In this document: in pieces, positions 17,469 to 26,916 of the stretch | Layout: each line of letters starts with the position of its first letter | Numbering within the stretch: the stretch's first letter is position 1 | Source: a bacterium | GTDB taxonomy: Bacteria > CSSED10-310 > JAFGSJ01 | Reading direction: 5' to 3' | Assembly (NCBI GenBank): GCA_016934675.1 | Contig: JAFGSJ010000060.1 | Location: 18,002 to 82,001, forward strand | DNA length: 64,000 nucleotides | Position numbers and translations under genes: made by a program | Notes under the pieces: generated by a model | What the model saw: only the letters and a program-made list of their open reading frames with translations | Database searches by the model: none | Told to the model about the DNA's origin: nothing

Positions 17469-18833
17469 TCAGGGTCTGGATGTAGTAGGAGGGACGATTT
17501 TTTTGATGTTATTGAGCAGTTTATTGATATCAAAGGGTTTCGTGATGTACTCCTTGACCCCGATAGATTTACCATAGGCGCGATATTCCTTATCCTGCTT
17601 GCAGGTGATCATGACGATGGGAATACCACGTGTTTGAGGATTGGCTTGTAAGAATTCGACGGCTTGGTAACCGTCCATACCGGGCATCATCAGGTCCATG
17701 CAGATCAAATCAGGTTTATTGTTGATGGCAAGATCGATGGCCTGTTCACCACTCTGAGCAATCAGTGTGCCATAACCGTTGTTAAGCAGGATTGTGTTGA
17801 GTAATTTGCGGATGTCCTCGTCATCATCTGCAATAAGCACGGTAGCCGGACGGACTTTGCTCTGCGTTTCCGTGGCACCGGTATCATGAGTATCGAGTCG
17901 ATCGAGATCAGCCAGGATTTCGTCCACGTTTTGATAGCGTTCATCCGGGTCTTTGCGCATGCATTTGAGAACGATTGCTTCCAGCTCGGGATTGATAGTC
18001 GGATCAATGGTGCGTAATGGGACTGGTGGTTCCTGAAGATGTTTCATAGCCACCTCGATCGGACTTGCACCACTGAAGGGAATATGGCCGACATACATTT
18101 CATAGAGAATGATCCCAAAGGCATATATATCAGTACGTTGATCGATTTTTTCACCTTTGAATTGCTCCGGACTCATATACGCCGGTGTGCCAAGAATTTC
18201 CTCATGTCCGGTCAGATCAGGAATTCCGATATAACGGGCAATCCCGAAATCCAAAATAACGGGTTTGTCCTGATTATCGATTTTAATATTTGAAGGTTTC
18301 AGGTCCCGATGGATGATTTTCTCGCTATGGGCTGCGCCGAGAGCGTTCAAAATGCCACGAGCATAGGGTAAGATACGCTCGCGCTGGACTTTGTTTTCTT
18401 CGATGAGGTCTGATAAATCGGTACCATGAATATATTCCATGGAGATAAAGAAGATATCATCGAAATTTCCGAAATCATAGATCGTACAAACGTTCGGGTG
18501 TTTGACCTTTCGGGCGACTTTAATCTCGCGTTTAAAGCGTGACAGCATATCTTTTTCTAGGGCAAGATCAGCTTTTAATATTTTCAGGACCACGATTTCA
18601 TCGAGTGTCGTATCCTTTGCTCTAAAAACATGACCCATTCCTCCGGTAGCCAGGCTCTCGAGTATTATGTAGCGATCTCCTAGAAAACCGCCCTTTTTCA
18701 ACAAATCATCAATTTTTGAGATACTGGTGCTGAAATTATCGAGAAGCATGGTCTCCATAAGACTGAATCCGCAATTGGCACAATATCTAGCCTCAGGGTC
18801 ATTGTTCATATTGCAATTGGGACATTTTAGCAT
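17469..18833 (-). CDS. Zinc ribbon - Ser/Thr kinase - response receiver fusion
   Basis: 454-residue signalling protein. A zinc ribbon CPNC...CANC covers residues 4-21. A Hanks-type kinase (about 53-310) shows Lys84, HRD 175-177, DFG 195-197 and TPAYMSPEQF. The glycine loop reads ATGGMG, with Ala for the first Gly. A receiver domain (about 330-448) follows, with DDD 336-338, phospho-acceptor Asp380 in CMDLMMPG, Thr410 and Lys432. All receiver key residues are present, so the protein should accept phosphoryl groups from a histidine kinase and could gate or report the kinase (inference). No histidine kinase is nearby. It lies 67 bp downstream of the B12-radical SAM gene, same strand. Confidence 0.92.
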   Translation of the reverse strand: MLKCPNCNMNNDPEARYCANCGFSLMETMLLDNFSTSISKIDDLLKKGGFLGDRYIILESLATGGMGHVFRAKDTTLDEIVVLKILKADLALEKDMLSRFKREIKVARKVKHPNVCTIYDFGNFDDIFFISMEYIHGTDLSDLIEENKVQRERILPYARGILNALGAAHSEKIIHRDLKPSNIKIDNQDKPVILDFGIARYIGIPDLTGHEEILGTPAYMSPEQFKGEKIDQRTDIYAFGIILYEMYVGHIPFSGASPIEVAMKHLQEPPVPLRTIDPTINPELEAIVLKCMRKDPDERYQNVDEILADLDRLDTHDTGATETQSKVRPATVLIADDDEDIRKLLNTILLNNGYGTLIAQSGEQAIDLAINNKPDLICMDLMMPGMDGYQAVEFLQANPQTRGIPIVMITCKQDKEYRAYGKSIGVKEYITKPFDINKLLNNIKKIVPPTTSRP

Positions 18834-18900
18834 AATGCACCCGGATTTCTAAAAGACAGTCAACACGCATTACTTAGAATAAAGATTTTTATAAAAAATA

Positions 18901-20151
18901 TCAATATAAAGTTTTATCTGGTATCTGAGAAGGGAATGCTCTGAATGATTCTATTTCAAAGGTCTCCTTTTGAACTATCTGGTCGATCTTATAAAAAGAT
19001 GCCCAGGTTTTATGATAGCCGGCGAGTAGTTGGTCGGTTGACATGTTTTTCGGTTGAAAAACCACATGCGTTGCCGTGTACTGTGACCATTGTTTTGACA
19101 GTATTCTGCCTTCTCTTTCCAGTTTTTTGGCCAGCCTGGTCCGGGGATAGGGCACGAGCAGGTGAAATTCAGCCTCGTCGATTCCGTGTTTGCAGCAAAA
19201 ATCGAGGGTCCGCTCGAAAACAGAATCGGTATCGAAATCATAACCGAACGTAAAGCTGCCAATCAGTTTGATGTCATGCTCTTTCAAGCGTTGTATTTCA
19301 TCCGCGATCTTACGAGCAAAGCCCGGGACCCGCTCGGGTTGATTAATGGCAATTGCTTCTCGTGGTCCGAAATCGAGATAGAGCAGCCAGCAACCGGACA
19401 TCTTCATGAGTTCCAGAAATTTCGGGTCGGAAGCCATGTCTGTGGAACCGAGTCCGAGCCAAAATCGCCCCATGCTCCGCATGGATTCCAGGATACTCGT
19501 TAACCGTTTCCGGTGGAAATAAAGATCATCATTAATGAAAAACAAGTAGTTCTGGGCCTTTTCAATTTCCGAGAGGATTGCCTCATCCTGGCGGAAAAGG
19601 ACGATCCGTCCCTGGGTCTGGGGTACGGAACAGGCTTCACAGGCCAGCCGACATCCGCGGAAAAACTGGATCGGATCAATAGGAAGATAGCCCTTGTTCA
19701 GATAAATCGATCGTTCGGGAGTGAAGCGGTCGAGTGTTGCTGCATCCGGTGCCTGACACTGGTAGCGGCGATCATGGACACCTTTACTCAAATCATCCAG
19801 GAAACGGGGCAAGGTATCTTCCGCTTCCCCGACAAAAATCACATTGGCATGATTCAATGCTTCGTCAGGTAATAATGAAGTATGGACGCCCCCAAGGGCA
19901 ACCATCGTGCCCTGCTGGCGAAAATGATCTGCCAACTGGTAGGCCCGCTGGACCTGATTGGTCATGGCCGTTATCAAAACCAGATCATAGGTCTGGTCGA
20001 GTGGAACGGCTTCCAGACGCTCATCATAATAGTCCACCTCGCCCCAGTGACGGAGAATCCCAGCTAAAGTGGCCGGACTCAGCGGTGGAATAGTCCGCCG
20101 GTATGGCAAAGGAAATGGTCCCCAATCAGGAAAAATAAGCAAAAATTTCAC
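18901..20151 (-). CDS. B12-binding-domain radical SAM protein
   Basis: 416 residues. The N-terminal Rossmann-like region (about 1-145: FPDWGPFPLPYRR, TMVALGGVHTSLLPDEAL, VFVGEAED) is the arrangement of cobalamin-binding domains in B12-dependent radical SAM enzymes. The 4Fe-4S motif FRGCRLACEACS gives Cys at about 166, 170 and 173. Substrate unknown; members methylate or rearrange unactivated carbons. It starts with GTG 20151, preceded by GGGGAGG. Its start overlaps the TGA of the molybdenum hydroxylase gene (GTGA), so the two proteins are translationally coupled and probably work in one pathway (inference). Confidence 0.85.
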   Translation of the reverse strand: MKFLLIFPDWGPFPLPYRRTIPPLSPATLAGILRHWGEVDYYDERLEAVPLDQTYDLVLITAMTNQVQRAYQLADHFRQQGTMVALGGVHTSLLPDEALNHANVIFVGEAEDTLPRFLDDLSKGVHDRRYQCQAPDAATLDRFTPERSIYLNKGYLPIDPIQFFRGCRLACEACSVPQTQGRIVLFRQDEAILSEIEKAQNYLFFINDDLYFHRKRLTSILESMRSMGRFWLGLGSTDMASDPKFLELMKMSGCWLLYLDFGPREAIAINQPERVPGFARKIADEIQRLKEHDIKLIGSFTFGYDFDTDSVFERTLDFCCKHGIDEAEFHLLVPYPRTRLAKKLEREGRILSKQWSQYTATHVVFQPKNMSTDQLLAGYHKTWASFYKIDQIVQKETFEIESFRAFPSQIPDKTLY

Positions 20152-22970
20152 GATTGCCTCCCCTGCTCTTGAATATGCTGCTGTATCGTTTCGGCGGTGA
20201 TGGGTAAAGATGTCGCCCGATAACCGGTTGCTGCAAAAACGGCATTCGCGATCGCCGGGGCCGTGGGCACAAGAGGTGGTTCTCCGATACCGACTGCCCC
20301 GAAAGGTCCCGGGAAACTGTCATCTTCGAGTAAGATGATCTGGATTGCCGGCATGTCATGCGCCCTGACAAGATGATAATCGCCGAGTCTTCGCTGTTTG
20401 ATCGCACCCTGTTCGACCGTAATCTGCTCCATGAGCGCATAACCGATACCCATGGCTATGGCCCCGTAAATCTGCCCTTTAACCATGCGTGGGTTGAGGG
20501 CCTTACCAATATAATGACAAGCGATCATGTCAAGAACACGCACTTCGCCGGTCCTGGCATTGACCGCTACGCGGGTCCATTGGGTGCCATAGGTGAAAGG
20601 ATAATAAGCATCTCCCTGACCTGAGGACGGATCGAGTCCACTGGTATAATCGTGGCCCCTGAACTCGCCGAGACCCAGTAACTCGACCTTATTCTGCCAA
20701 GCAATGGTCTGGATTTCACTGTAGGACATTCTGAGCGCATTGGTGGGTGAAACGAGACCTTCATCGTCAAAATACAGTGTTTCAGGCTGTACTCCCAGAT
20801 GTTGGCCTACCAATTGGCAAATCTTCAACTTCAAGTCTTGAGCGGCCCGAAGAATGGCATTGCCCGTGATGAAAGTCTGCCGAGAAGCCACGCTCGAACC
20901 ACTGTTCGGTGTACTATGCGTATCCGCGGCTGTGATAATGATGGATGCAAGGGGAACACCAAGGACCTCGGCCGCAATCTGACAAGCGATAGTCTGTGCT
21001 CCCTGTCCATAATCAACCACACCGGTTTTCAATTCGAACCTTCCCTCTCGAGTAAACCTGATCGTGGCTTTACCGACATCCCTTATTCCCGCCCCAAATC
21101 CGATCCCATAACAACAGGAGGCCAGACCCGTGCCATAGTAAATCCGATCGGTGCTGGTCGAAGGAGCTCCCCGAACAGGCTCTTCATGTACTAGCTGCAT
21201 TGCTTTTTGGACGGTATTTGTCAAGGTGGCCTGGACCGGTACATCAAAAAGCAGTCTCTGACCCGTTATCGTACTCGAACCCTTGTGCAGATAATTCCTG
21301 GCCCTGATCTCCGCCGGCGTCAGACCACACAATTCAGCCAGACGGTCGATGTGGCTCTCCATGGCAAACGCAACCTGTGGCACACCAAAACCACGCATGG
21401 CCCCCGAAACCGGATTGTTCGTATAAACGACCCGGGCATTCACCCGGACATGCTCGATCTCATAAGGGCCGCAACAATGGACCGCTGCCTTCCGGATAAT
21501 ATTCGGACTCCAGGAAGCATACGCGCCACCGTCGGCAGTCAAGGTCACATCCTGGGCCAGGATTTTTCCGGAGTGAGGATCATAGGCCGTTTTGATCGCA
21601 ATCAGGAATGGATGCCTTTTCGTGGTCAGAGCAAAGGATTCCTGGCGGGTGAATCTGACTTTCACCGCTTTGTGAGTCAGGTAGCAGGCCAGGGCTGCGA
21701 ATAATTGGGTATGAAGGTCCTCCCTCTTACCGAAAGCACCACCGACATGGGGTTGGACTACCCTGACCTGTTCAGCACTGAGTCCAAGCACCCGGCTAAT
21801 GTTTAAACGGTCAAAAAAAACGTGCTGGGTCGGCGCTACTATAGTCAGTATATCCCGGTCCCAATATGCCAGTGTACTCTCGAGCTCGAGCGGACACTGC
21901 TCGGTCCGACCCGTCCGATAATCGCCCGTACATACAGGATAATCACCGTTGAAAAAAGCATCGGGATCACCCTTGATGATGTTCTGGACTGAAAGGACAT
22001 TACCGCTTGCATGAACGGCCGGTGCACCCTCGGCCAGGGCCTGTTCAACCGTCAGGACCGGCTCGAAACACTCGTAATCAACACGAACGAGTGCGGCCAA
22101 ATCGCGGGCTTGCTGCTCTGTCTCAGCCAGAACGAGCACCACGGGATCACCCACCATCCGGACCCGCTCCCGACACAGCATTTCCCTGTCCCGGATGACT
22201 TTGCCGTAACTGTTTTTACCGGGAACATCACGGGCAGTCAAGACCCTGATGAAGCCAGGCAACCCATCGAGTCTGCCGGTGTCAATCGAACGAATTGATG
22301 CCGAAGGGTATGGTGAAGTTACTAAGGCGCCATAGATAAGGTCTTGATGGGCATAATCGTCGGTGAAAAGCGCCTTCCCACTCATCAATTCGGCGATCCG
22401 GTTCCGGACCGCCGAGCGACCGATCTGGACATGCGCGATCTGGTCAGCCTGGATTGTGGCCGGTCCTGGTCCGATCAGAGCAAGATCATCGTCGATCTGT
22501 TCTGCCTCGACTAAACCAGCGGCCAGCAAAGTCGCTCTGATATATTGCTCATATCCGGTACAGCGGCACAGGACCGGCTTGAGTGCATGAATGACCTCTT
22601 GACGCGTCGGTCTGGATTGCTGTGATAACAAAGCAAACATGCGGATAATCATGGCTGGCGTGCAAAAACCACATTGAGGTGCCGAGGTTTGTTTCAGGGC
22701 GGCCTGGATCGAGGCAATCAAGGGACTACTGCCCATCAGGCCCTCGATCGTGACCAGATCATGTCCAACCATTTCAGCCAGGCGGACCTGACATGCATTC
22801 GCGGCACGGCCATCAATCAAGACGGAACAGCTCCCGCAGGCACCGGTCCCACAACCCTCCTTCGCACCGGTCAGGCCGAATTCGACTCTGAGAACATCAA
22901 GCAATCGTGTATCGGCCTTAAGGTGACTCGAAACGATCTGACCATTCAGCCTGAAACTGACAGGCTCCAT
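20148..22970 (-). CDS. FAD-less molybdenum hydroxylase (xanthine dehydrogenase / aldehyde oxidoreductase family)
   Basis: 940-residue fusion of the iron-sulfur and molybdopterin subunits. An N-terminal 2Fe-2S domain contains GCGTGACGSCSVLIDG, and a second 2Fe-2S helical domain contains QCGFCTPAM and LCRCTGY. The Mo-cofactor domain has PHVGGAFGKRED, AMRGFGVPQ, a GQG motif and the active-site Glu in GAVGIGEPPLVP near the C-terminus. The FAD domain is absent, as in Desulfovibrio-type aldehyde oxidoreductase, so electrons must go to an external acceptor. Substrate not determined. The start at 22970 (AGGA upstream) gives the family N-terminus; an upstream ATG at 23114 would add 48 unrelated residues. 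No maturation gene such as xdhC is adjacent. Confidence 0.9.
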   Translation of the reverse strand: MEPVSFRLNGQIVSSHLKADTRLLDVLRVEFGLTGAKEGCGTGACGSCSVLIDGRAANACQVRLAEMVGHDLVTIEGLMGSSPLIASIQAALKQTSAPQCGFCTPAMIIRMFALLSQQSRPTRQEVIHALKPVLCRCTGYEQYIRATLLAAGLVEAEQIDDDLALIGPGPATIQADQIAHVQIGRSAVRNRIAELMSGKALFTDDYAHQDLIYGALVTSPYPSASIRSIDTGRLDGLPGFIRVLTARDVPGKNSYGKVIRDREMLCRERVRMVGDPVVLVLAETEQQARDLAALVRVDYECFEPVLTVEQALAEGAPAVHASGNVLSVQNIIKGDPDAFFNGDYPVCTGDYRTGRTEQCPLELESTLAYWDRDILTIVAPTQHVFFDRLNISRVLGLSAEQVRVVQPHVGGAFGKREDLHTQLFAALACYLTHKAVKVRFTRQESFALTTKRHPFLIAIKTAYDPHSGKILAQDVTLTADGGAYASWSPNIIRKAAVHCCGPYEIEHVRVNARVVYTNNPVSGAMRGFGVPQVAFAMESHIDRLAELCGLTPAEIRARNYLHKGSSTITGQRLLFDVPVQATLTNTVQKAMQLVHEEPVRGAPSTSTDRIYYGTGLASCCYGIGFGAGIRDVGKATIRFTREGRFELKTGVVDYGQGAQTIACQIAAEVLGVPLASIIITAADTHSTPNSGSSVASRQTFITGNAILRAAQDLKLKICQLVGQHLGVQPETLYFDDEGLVSPTNALRMSYSEIQTIAWQNKVELLGLGEFRGHDYTSGLDPSSGQGDAYYPFTYGTQWTRVAVNARTGEVRVLDMIACHYIGKALNPRMVKGQIYGAIAMGIGYALMEQITVEQGAIKQRRLGDYHLVRAHDMPAIQIILLEDDSFPGPFGAVGIGEPPLVPTAPAIANAVFAATGYRATSLPITAETIQQHIQEQGRQS

Positions 22971-23185
22971 CAGCACGTCCTTTGGGAGTTGATTTTTATC
23001 TGTGCTCGGACATAACGGGTTCTTATTTCCCTGAAAATATATATTCGGGATATGACGATACATAAAGCAATTGCCGGAGATAGTCAACCGGGAAAGAGGC
23101 CCCGAGCCAATCACGACAGAAAAGCTAGCCGGGATGAGTGGCTTCTCAATTGGATTATTATCCAGCCTTGTTCTAATAGGTCGAT

Positions 23186-23215
23186 TTGAATTTTACCACT
23201 CGATTTTGCTATACT
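23186..23215 (+). promoter_or_regulatory. Predicted sigma70-type promoter for mreB
   Basis: -35 TTGAAT (23186-23191), 18-bp spacer, -10 TATACT (23210-23215), about 50 bp before the mreB GTG. The rest of the 295-bp gap between the hydroxylase start and mreB shows no gene. Confidence 0.55.
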
Positions 23216-23265
23216 AGGCAATTGGTTATCTGGTTTTCTAGGCCGAGACAGAGGAGAAGAATACG

Positions 23266-24279
23266 GTGTTTAAACGTTTTTCACAGGACCTGGCCATCGA
23301 TTTGGGCACAGCCAATACCCTGGTTATGGTAAAAGGCCGCGGTATTATTGTCAATGAACCATCGATAGTGGCCGTTTATAAGAAAAATAACCGAATACTG
23401 GCTGTGGGGCACGAAGCGAAAAGAATGCTTGGTAAGACCCCTGGTACCATCGTGGCCATCAGGCCCATGAAAGACGGGGTCATTGCCGATTTTGAAGTCA
23501 CGGAACTGATGCTGCGTTACTTCTTCAAACTCGCCCGAAATAAGCGGGTCCTTTTCAAACCCCGGGTCGTTATCGGTGTTCCGTCACGCATTACGCCCGT
23601 CGAGAAAAAAGCTGTTGTAAACGCCGCGCTCAAAGCGGGTGCCCGGAGCGTGTTCTTGATCGAGGAACCGATGGCTGCAGCTATTGGGGCCGGATTACCA
23701 GTCACCGAGCCCAGTGGGAGCATGATCGTCGATATCGGCGGCGGCACGACCGAGGTGGCCGTGATTTCTTTGTCCGGTATTGTCTTCAGTATGTCCATCC
23801 AGGTCGCGGGGAATTGTATCGACCAGACCCTGGTCAATTATGTCCGTAGAAAATATAACCTTGATATCGGTGAGCGGACTGCCGAAGCACTCAAGATCGA
23901 AATCGGTTCCGCCGTTCCGCTTGAAGAGGAGCTGACCGCCGAACTCAAAGGCCGAGACCTGGTTGTCGGTCTGCCCCGGACCATAAAAATCACTTCCACC
24001 GAAATCCGGGAAGCCCTATCCGAAAACCTCGATTCCATCGTGGAAGCAGTGAAAACCACGTTGGAAAGGACCCCACCCGAACTGGCCGCGGATATCGTTG
24101 ACAGTGGTATCACTATCGCCGGTGGTGGCTCATTGATCAGGCATATGGATACCCTTATCCAGCAACGGACGGATGTCCGGGTGACCAGAGCACCGGAACC
24201 CTTACTTTGTGTCGTTCTGGGCACAAGCAAGGTCTTGGATGACCTCGATCTGCTCGAAAAAGTCAGTGTCCATACCTGA
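23266..24279 (+). CDS. mreB: Rod-shape-determining actin homologue MreB
   Basis: Bacterial actin that organises cell-wall synthesis along the side wall, implying rod or curved cells. 337 residues, normal. Actin-fold motifs visible are phosphate-1 DLGTANTLVMVKG near residue 8, VIGVPSRITPVEKKAV near 104, phosphate-2 MIVDIGGGTTEVAVISL near 159, and the adenosine motif GITIAGGGSLI near 285. It starts with GTG 23266 after GAGGAG at suitable spacing. mreC and mreD do not follow; the next gene is convergent. Confidence 0.96.
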   Translation: MFKRFSQDLAIDLGTANTLVMVKGRGIIVNEPSIVAVYKKNNRILAVGHEAKRMLGKTPGTIVAIRPMKDGVIADFEVTELMLRYFFKLARNKRVLFKPRVVIGVPSRITPVEKKAVVNAALKAGARSVFLIEEPMAAAIGAGLPVTEPSGSMIVDIGGGTTEVAVISLSGIVFSMSIQVAGNCIDQTLVNYVRRKYNLDIGERTAEALKIEIGSAVPLEEELTAELKGRDLVVGLPRTIKITSTEIREALSENLDSIVEAVKTTLERTPPELAADIVDSGITIAGGGSLIRHMDTLIQQRTDVRVTRAPEPLLCVVLGTSKVLDDLDLLEKVSVHT

Positions 24280-24368
24280 CCTACTCATACTCGAATGGGT
24301 CTCATAATGTCGTTTCGATTGGAAATCAGTGCCCTTGTGCACCAATCACTCAACCCAGGTCATCGTAT

Positions 24369-25664
24369 TTATCTGCCCTGAATACCGCTCGGTTCTTTCG
24401 TAATACGACCATTCTTAATCACAGTGTGTATGCTTCGAATATTCTTGAGGTCCGTCAGAGGATTCTCCCGGAGAATCAATACATCTGCTTTCTGGCCGGG
24501 TTGAATCGAACCGACCCGATCTGCACAACCGAGCCATTGGGCCGGATATAGACTTGCCCCACGGATGATCTCGAGCGGAGCAAGACCTTGGGCTTCGAGA
24601 GTAAACATTTCAGCCCAGGTGTTTTCCGGCGTCGCCCCATCCTGCCCGACCAGTAGTTTTATTCCTTTTTTTGCCATGGCTTTGATGAAAAAAATGCAGA
24701 CTTTAGCTATGATCGCCAGTGCTCTCTGCCGGGCACGATGCTCCTCCTCGGTCATTTCCCTTTCAGCAGGAAAACTGTTATCTAACATGATATTCAAAGT
24801 CGGACAGATAAAAGCACCTGCTTCCCGGCACGTTTCCAGGAGACAATCGAGTTTTTCCAGGTCAATGCTGTCTGTTCCAAGCGGAAATACCCGTTCCACA
24901 AACGACATCCGGGCAGCCGGGTCATGACCTGAAGACAATAAGCGATCGTACTCACCCTGGAATTCATTCTTGAACACACACGGCCAGGGTGACTTGGCAT
25001 GTTCGAAACAACGGATACCGAGAGCCAACCCCAGATCCATCGGAACATCATGAAAAAAGGGTGCGCCGGGATCGAGCGTGACGGGCAGAAAGCATGCCCT
25101 GGCCTGTTCGAGCAAACATTCGAGTACGTCCCGGTCAAATTTGTTGAATACCTTGACCAGGGCCCCACCCCGCTGCTTAATCTGCCGGACGATCTGCTCC
25201 GCCTGGGCCGCGTCATCCACAGCCACCGTAAAACCGGGCATGGTTTCGTTGAATTGTGCCCAGGTCAGTGGGCCCTTTTCCAGCATTGGACCGGCATAAT
25301 ACATATCGGGTCCGACATATTCACCCGTATTGATCCGTGTCGCCATTTTTTGAAGATCAAGCAGAGGACCGCCCACGTCCCGGACCGATGTGACCCCATG
25401 TTCCAAAAAACGCGCCAGCGTGTTACGAGCGATTGACTCTCCCTCGGGGACCAGATGGGCCAAATGGGCATGGCAATCCCATAGACCGGGAATAACGTAA
25501 TCATTGCTGCAATCAACGACCTTCGCCGCAGTCGATGATGTGGCCAGTCCGTTCCCGATTTCGATGATCGAACCAGCCTCGATCACAATATCACGATCCT
25601 GTTGCAGATCGGCATGCACACCATCAAAAACAGTACAGTTCTTTAAAATCAGCTTTTCGACCAT
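24369..25664 (-). CDS. Imidazolonepropionase-like amidohydrolase
   Basis: Metal-dependent hydrolase with the amidohydrolase TIM-barrel. An N-terminal small beta domain precedes the metal motif GLWDCHAHL (His65 and His67 from this start). Further candidate ligands are Lys in GGALVKVF, His in RCFEHAKS and Asp in LLVGQDGATPE. The C-terminus GQKADVLILRENPL is typical. Substrate unknown; family members cut cyclic amides, dipeptides or organophosphates. ATG 25664 is chosen because GAGGTG precedes it by 4 nt; ATG 25676 lies in that SD. No signal peptide. Transcribed convergently with mreB. Confidence 0.85.
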   Translation of the reverse strand: MVEKLILKNCTVFDGVHADLQQDRDIVIEAGSIIEIGNGLATSSTAAKVVDCSNDYVIPGLWDCHAHLAHLVPEGESIARNTLARFLEHGVTSVRDVGGPLLDLQKMATRINTGEYVGPDMYYAGPMLEKGPLTWAQFNETMPGFTVAVDDAAQAEQIVRQIKQRGGALVKVFNKFDRDVLECLLEQARACFLPVTLDPGAPFFHDVPMDLGLALGIRCFEHAKSPWPCVFKNEFQGEYDRLLSSGHDPAARMSFVERVFPLGTDSIDLEKLDCLLETCREAGAFICPTLNIMLDNSFPAEREMTEEEHRARQRALAIIAKVCIFFIKAMAKKGIKLLVGQDGATPENTWAEMFTLEAQGLAPLEIIRGASLYPAQWLGCADRVGSIQPGQKADVLILRENPLTDLKNIRSIHTVIKNGRITKEPSGIQGR

Positions 25665-25880
25665 AAAGCACCTCATTCAACCGTGATTATGTAGGTAACT
25701 CTGAAATGTGTGCTGAAAAAGGGACCTAAAGCAGTGGCACTAATCCTTGCCAATATCTATTGTGCTACTATCTGATACGATTAATGGAAAAGAGTACCAC
25801 CCAAACAAACATGACTATACCTCAAATCTGCGGACCAATCAAGTCAAACCCTCACCCGCTCTTGCTAAAATTATGCAGGA

Positions 25881-25909
25881 TTGACTCCGAAAAAACTGCC
25901 TGGTATAGT
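25881..25909 (+). promoter_or_regulatory. Strong sigma70-type promoter, copy 1 of a repeated module
   Basis: -35 TTGACT (25881-25886), 17-bp spacer, -10 TATAGT (25904-25909), about 60 bp before the methyltransferase start. The spacer (CCGAAAAAACTGCCTGG) is nearly the same as that of the promoter at 26917-26945. The remaining part of the ~300-bp gap from 25665 is AT-rich and shows no gene. Confidence 0.7.
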
Positions 25910-25970
25910 ATATTTTACTATTACATTCTTCAAAATATCGTATTTGGCATGAGCGAGTCACGGAGCAGCG

Positions 25971-26741
25971 ATGAACGATTATGGTTCCCGTTTGTGGGAA
26001 ATATTTTTTGAAGTGTATGAGGGTTTGCCCCGGCAGGGGCCGGGCAATCGTCGTTGCACTGAACGGGCTCTCCGTCTCTGTGTAGGGCTTCCGCGTGCAT
26101 CTATGATTGTCGATTTGGGCTGTGGAGTTGGCGGGCAAACGCTGCATCTTGCCGATCTGACGACGGGCACCATCTTCGCCGTCGATAACCACGCTCCCAG
26201 CATTGAGCGACTGAAAGCGACGCTTGCCGCACGTGGCCTCTCCCAACGAGTCCAGGCGAGGGTTGGTGACATGGCTCATCTGGACTTACCGCCGGAAAGC
26301 TACGACTTGGTATGGTCAGAAGGAGCGCTCTATAACCTGGGCATTGGAAAAGCCATGCGTATATGCCGTGGATTGCTGCGTCCCGGTGGTTTCCTAGCGT
26401 TCACCAACGCGGTCTGGCGCAAGGAAAATCCACCCCCGGAGGTCAAGGCAAGCTTCGATCTGGATTACCCTGACATGGGCACGATCGCTGATGTGGTAAC
26501 GGACATCCAGCATGGTGGCTTTGAGCTTATCGACCACTTCACCCTACCGGATGAAGCGTGGTGGGACGACTTCTACTCACCGATGGAACAGCGGATCATC
26601 GAGTTGCGTCGGAAATATAACAACGATGCCGAGGCGATTACCGTGCTCGATCAACTTGCGCGGGAGCCCGAAATGCACCGTAACCACTCAGACTACTACG
26701 CCTATGAGTTCTTTGTCGCGCGCCGCCCGGCCATAACTTGA
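25971..26741 (+). CDS. Class I SAM-dependent methyltransferase
   Basis: 256 residues. The SAM-binding motif I MIVDLGCGVGGQTLHLAD is near residues 44-61, with the acidic motif FAVDNHAP, motif DMAHLDLPPESYDLVWSEGALYNLG and post-motif LLRPGGFLAFTN. Substrate unknown; the family covers small-molecule methyltransferases of the UbiE/arsenite/phosphoethanolamine type. GGAGC lies about 6 nt before ATG 25971. It is followed 16 bp later by a remnant of another methyltransferase, which suggests an accessory segment. Its own promoter is at 25881-25909. Confidence 0.85.
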   Translation: MNDYGSRLWEIFFEVYEGLPRQGPGNRRCTERALRLCVGLPRASMIVDLGCGVGGQTLHLADLTTGTIFAVDNHAPSIERLKATLAARGLSQRVQARVGDMAHLDLPPESYDLVWSEGALYNLGIGKAMRICRGLLRPGGFLAFTNAVWRKENPPPEVKASFDLDYPDMGTIADVVTDIQHGGFELIDHFTLPDEAWWDDFYSPMEQRIIELRRKYNNDAEAITVLDQLAREPEMHRNHSDYYAYEFFVARRPAIT

Positions 26742-26757
26742 GGAGATCGAACATCAT

Positions 26758-26898
26758 ATGAAAGATACCTGCCACCTTTACACAGACCTGGCATGGCTAT
26801 GGCTGATGTGGGGCGATGCGGCCACAGAGTACGTCCACTACTGCCAACATGTCACCGGCCTGATTCGACAGTTTACCAAACAGCAGATCAGCTTCTGA
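26758..26898 (+). pseudogene. N-terminal remnant of a second SAM methyltransferase
   Basis: 46-codon reading frame, too short to be a complete enzyme. Its sequence (KDTCHLYTDLAWLWLMWGD, then YVHYCQHVTGLIRQF) matches from memory the N-terminus of a class I methyltransferase family in which a GCGGG SAM-binding loop follows after about residue 50. Here the frame stops at TGA 26896-26898, just before that loop, and no continuation is visible in other frames before the next promoter at 26917. GAGGAGAT precedes the ATG, so a peptide may still be made. Most likely a 3'-deleted gene. Confidence 0.6.
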
Positions 26899-26916
26899 TC
26901 CGTTCGATTTTTAAAG

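Noticed and set aside
22971..23114. N-terminal extension of the molybdenum hydroxylase
   Set aside because: The 48 extra residues are not like the family, and ATG 22970 has a usable SD and the conserved N-terminus.
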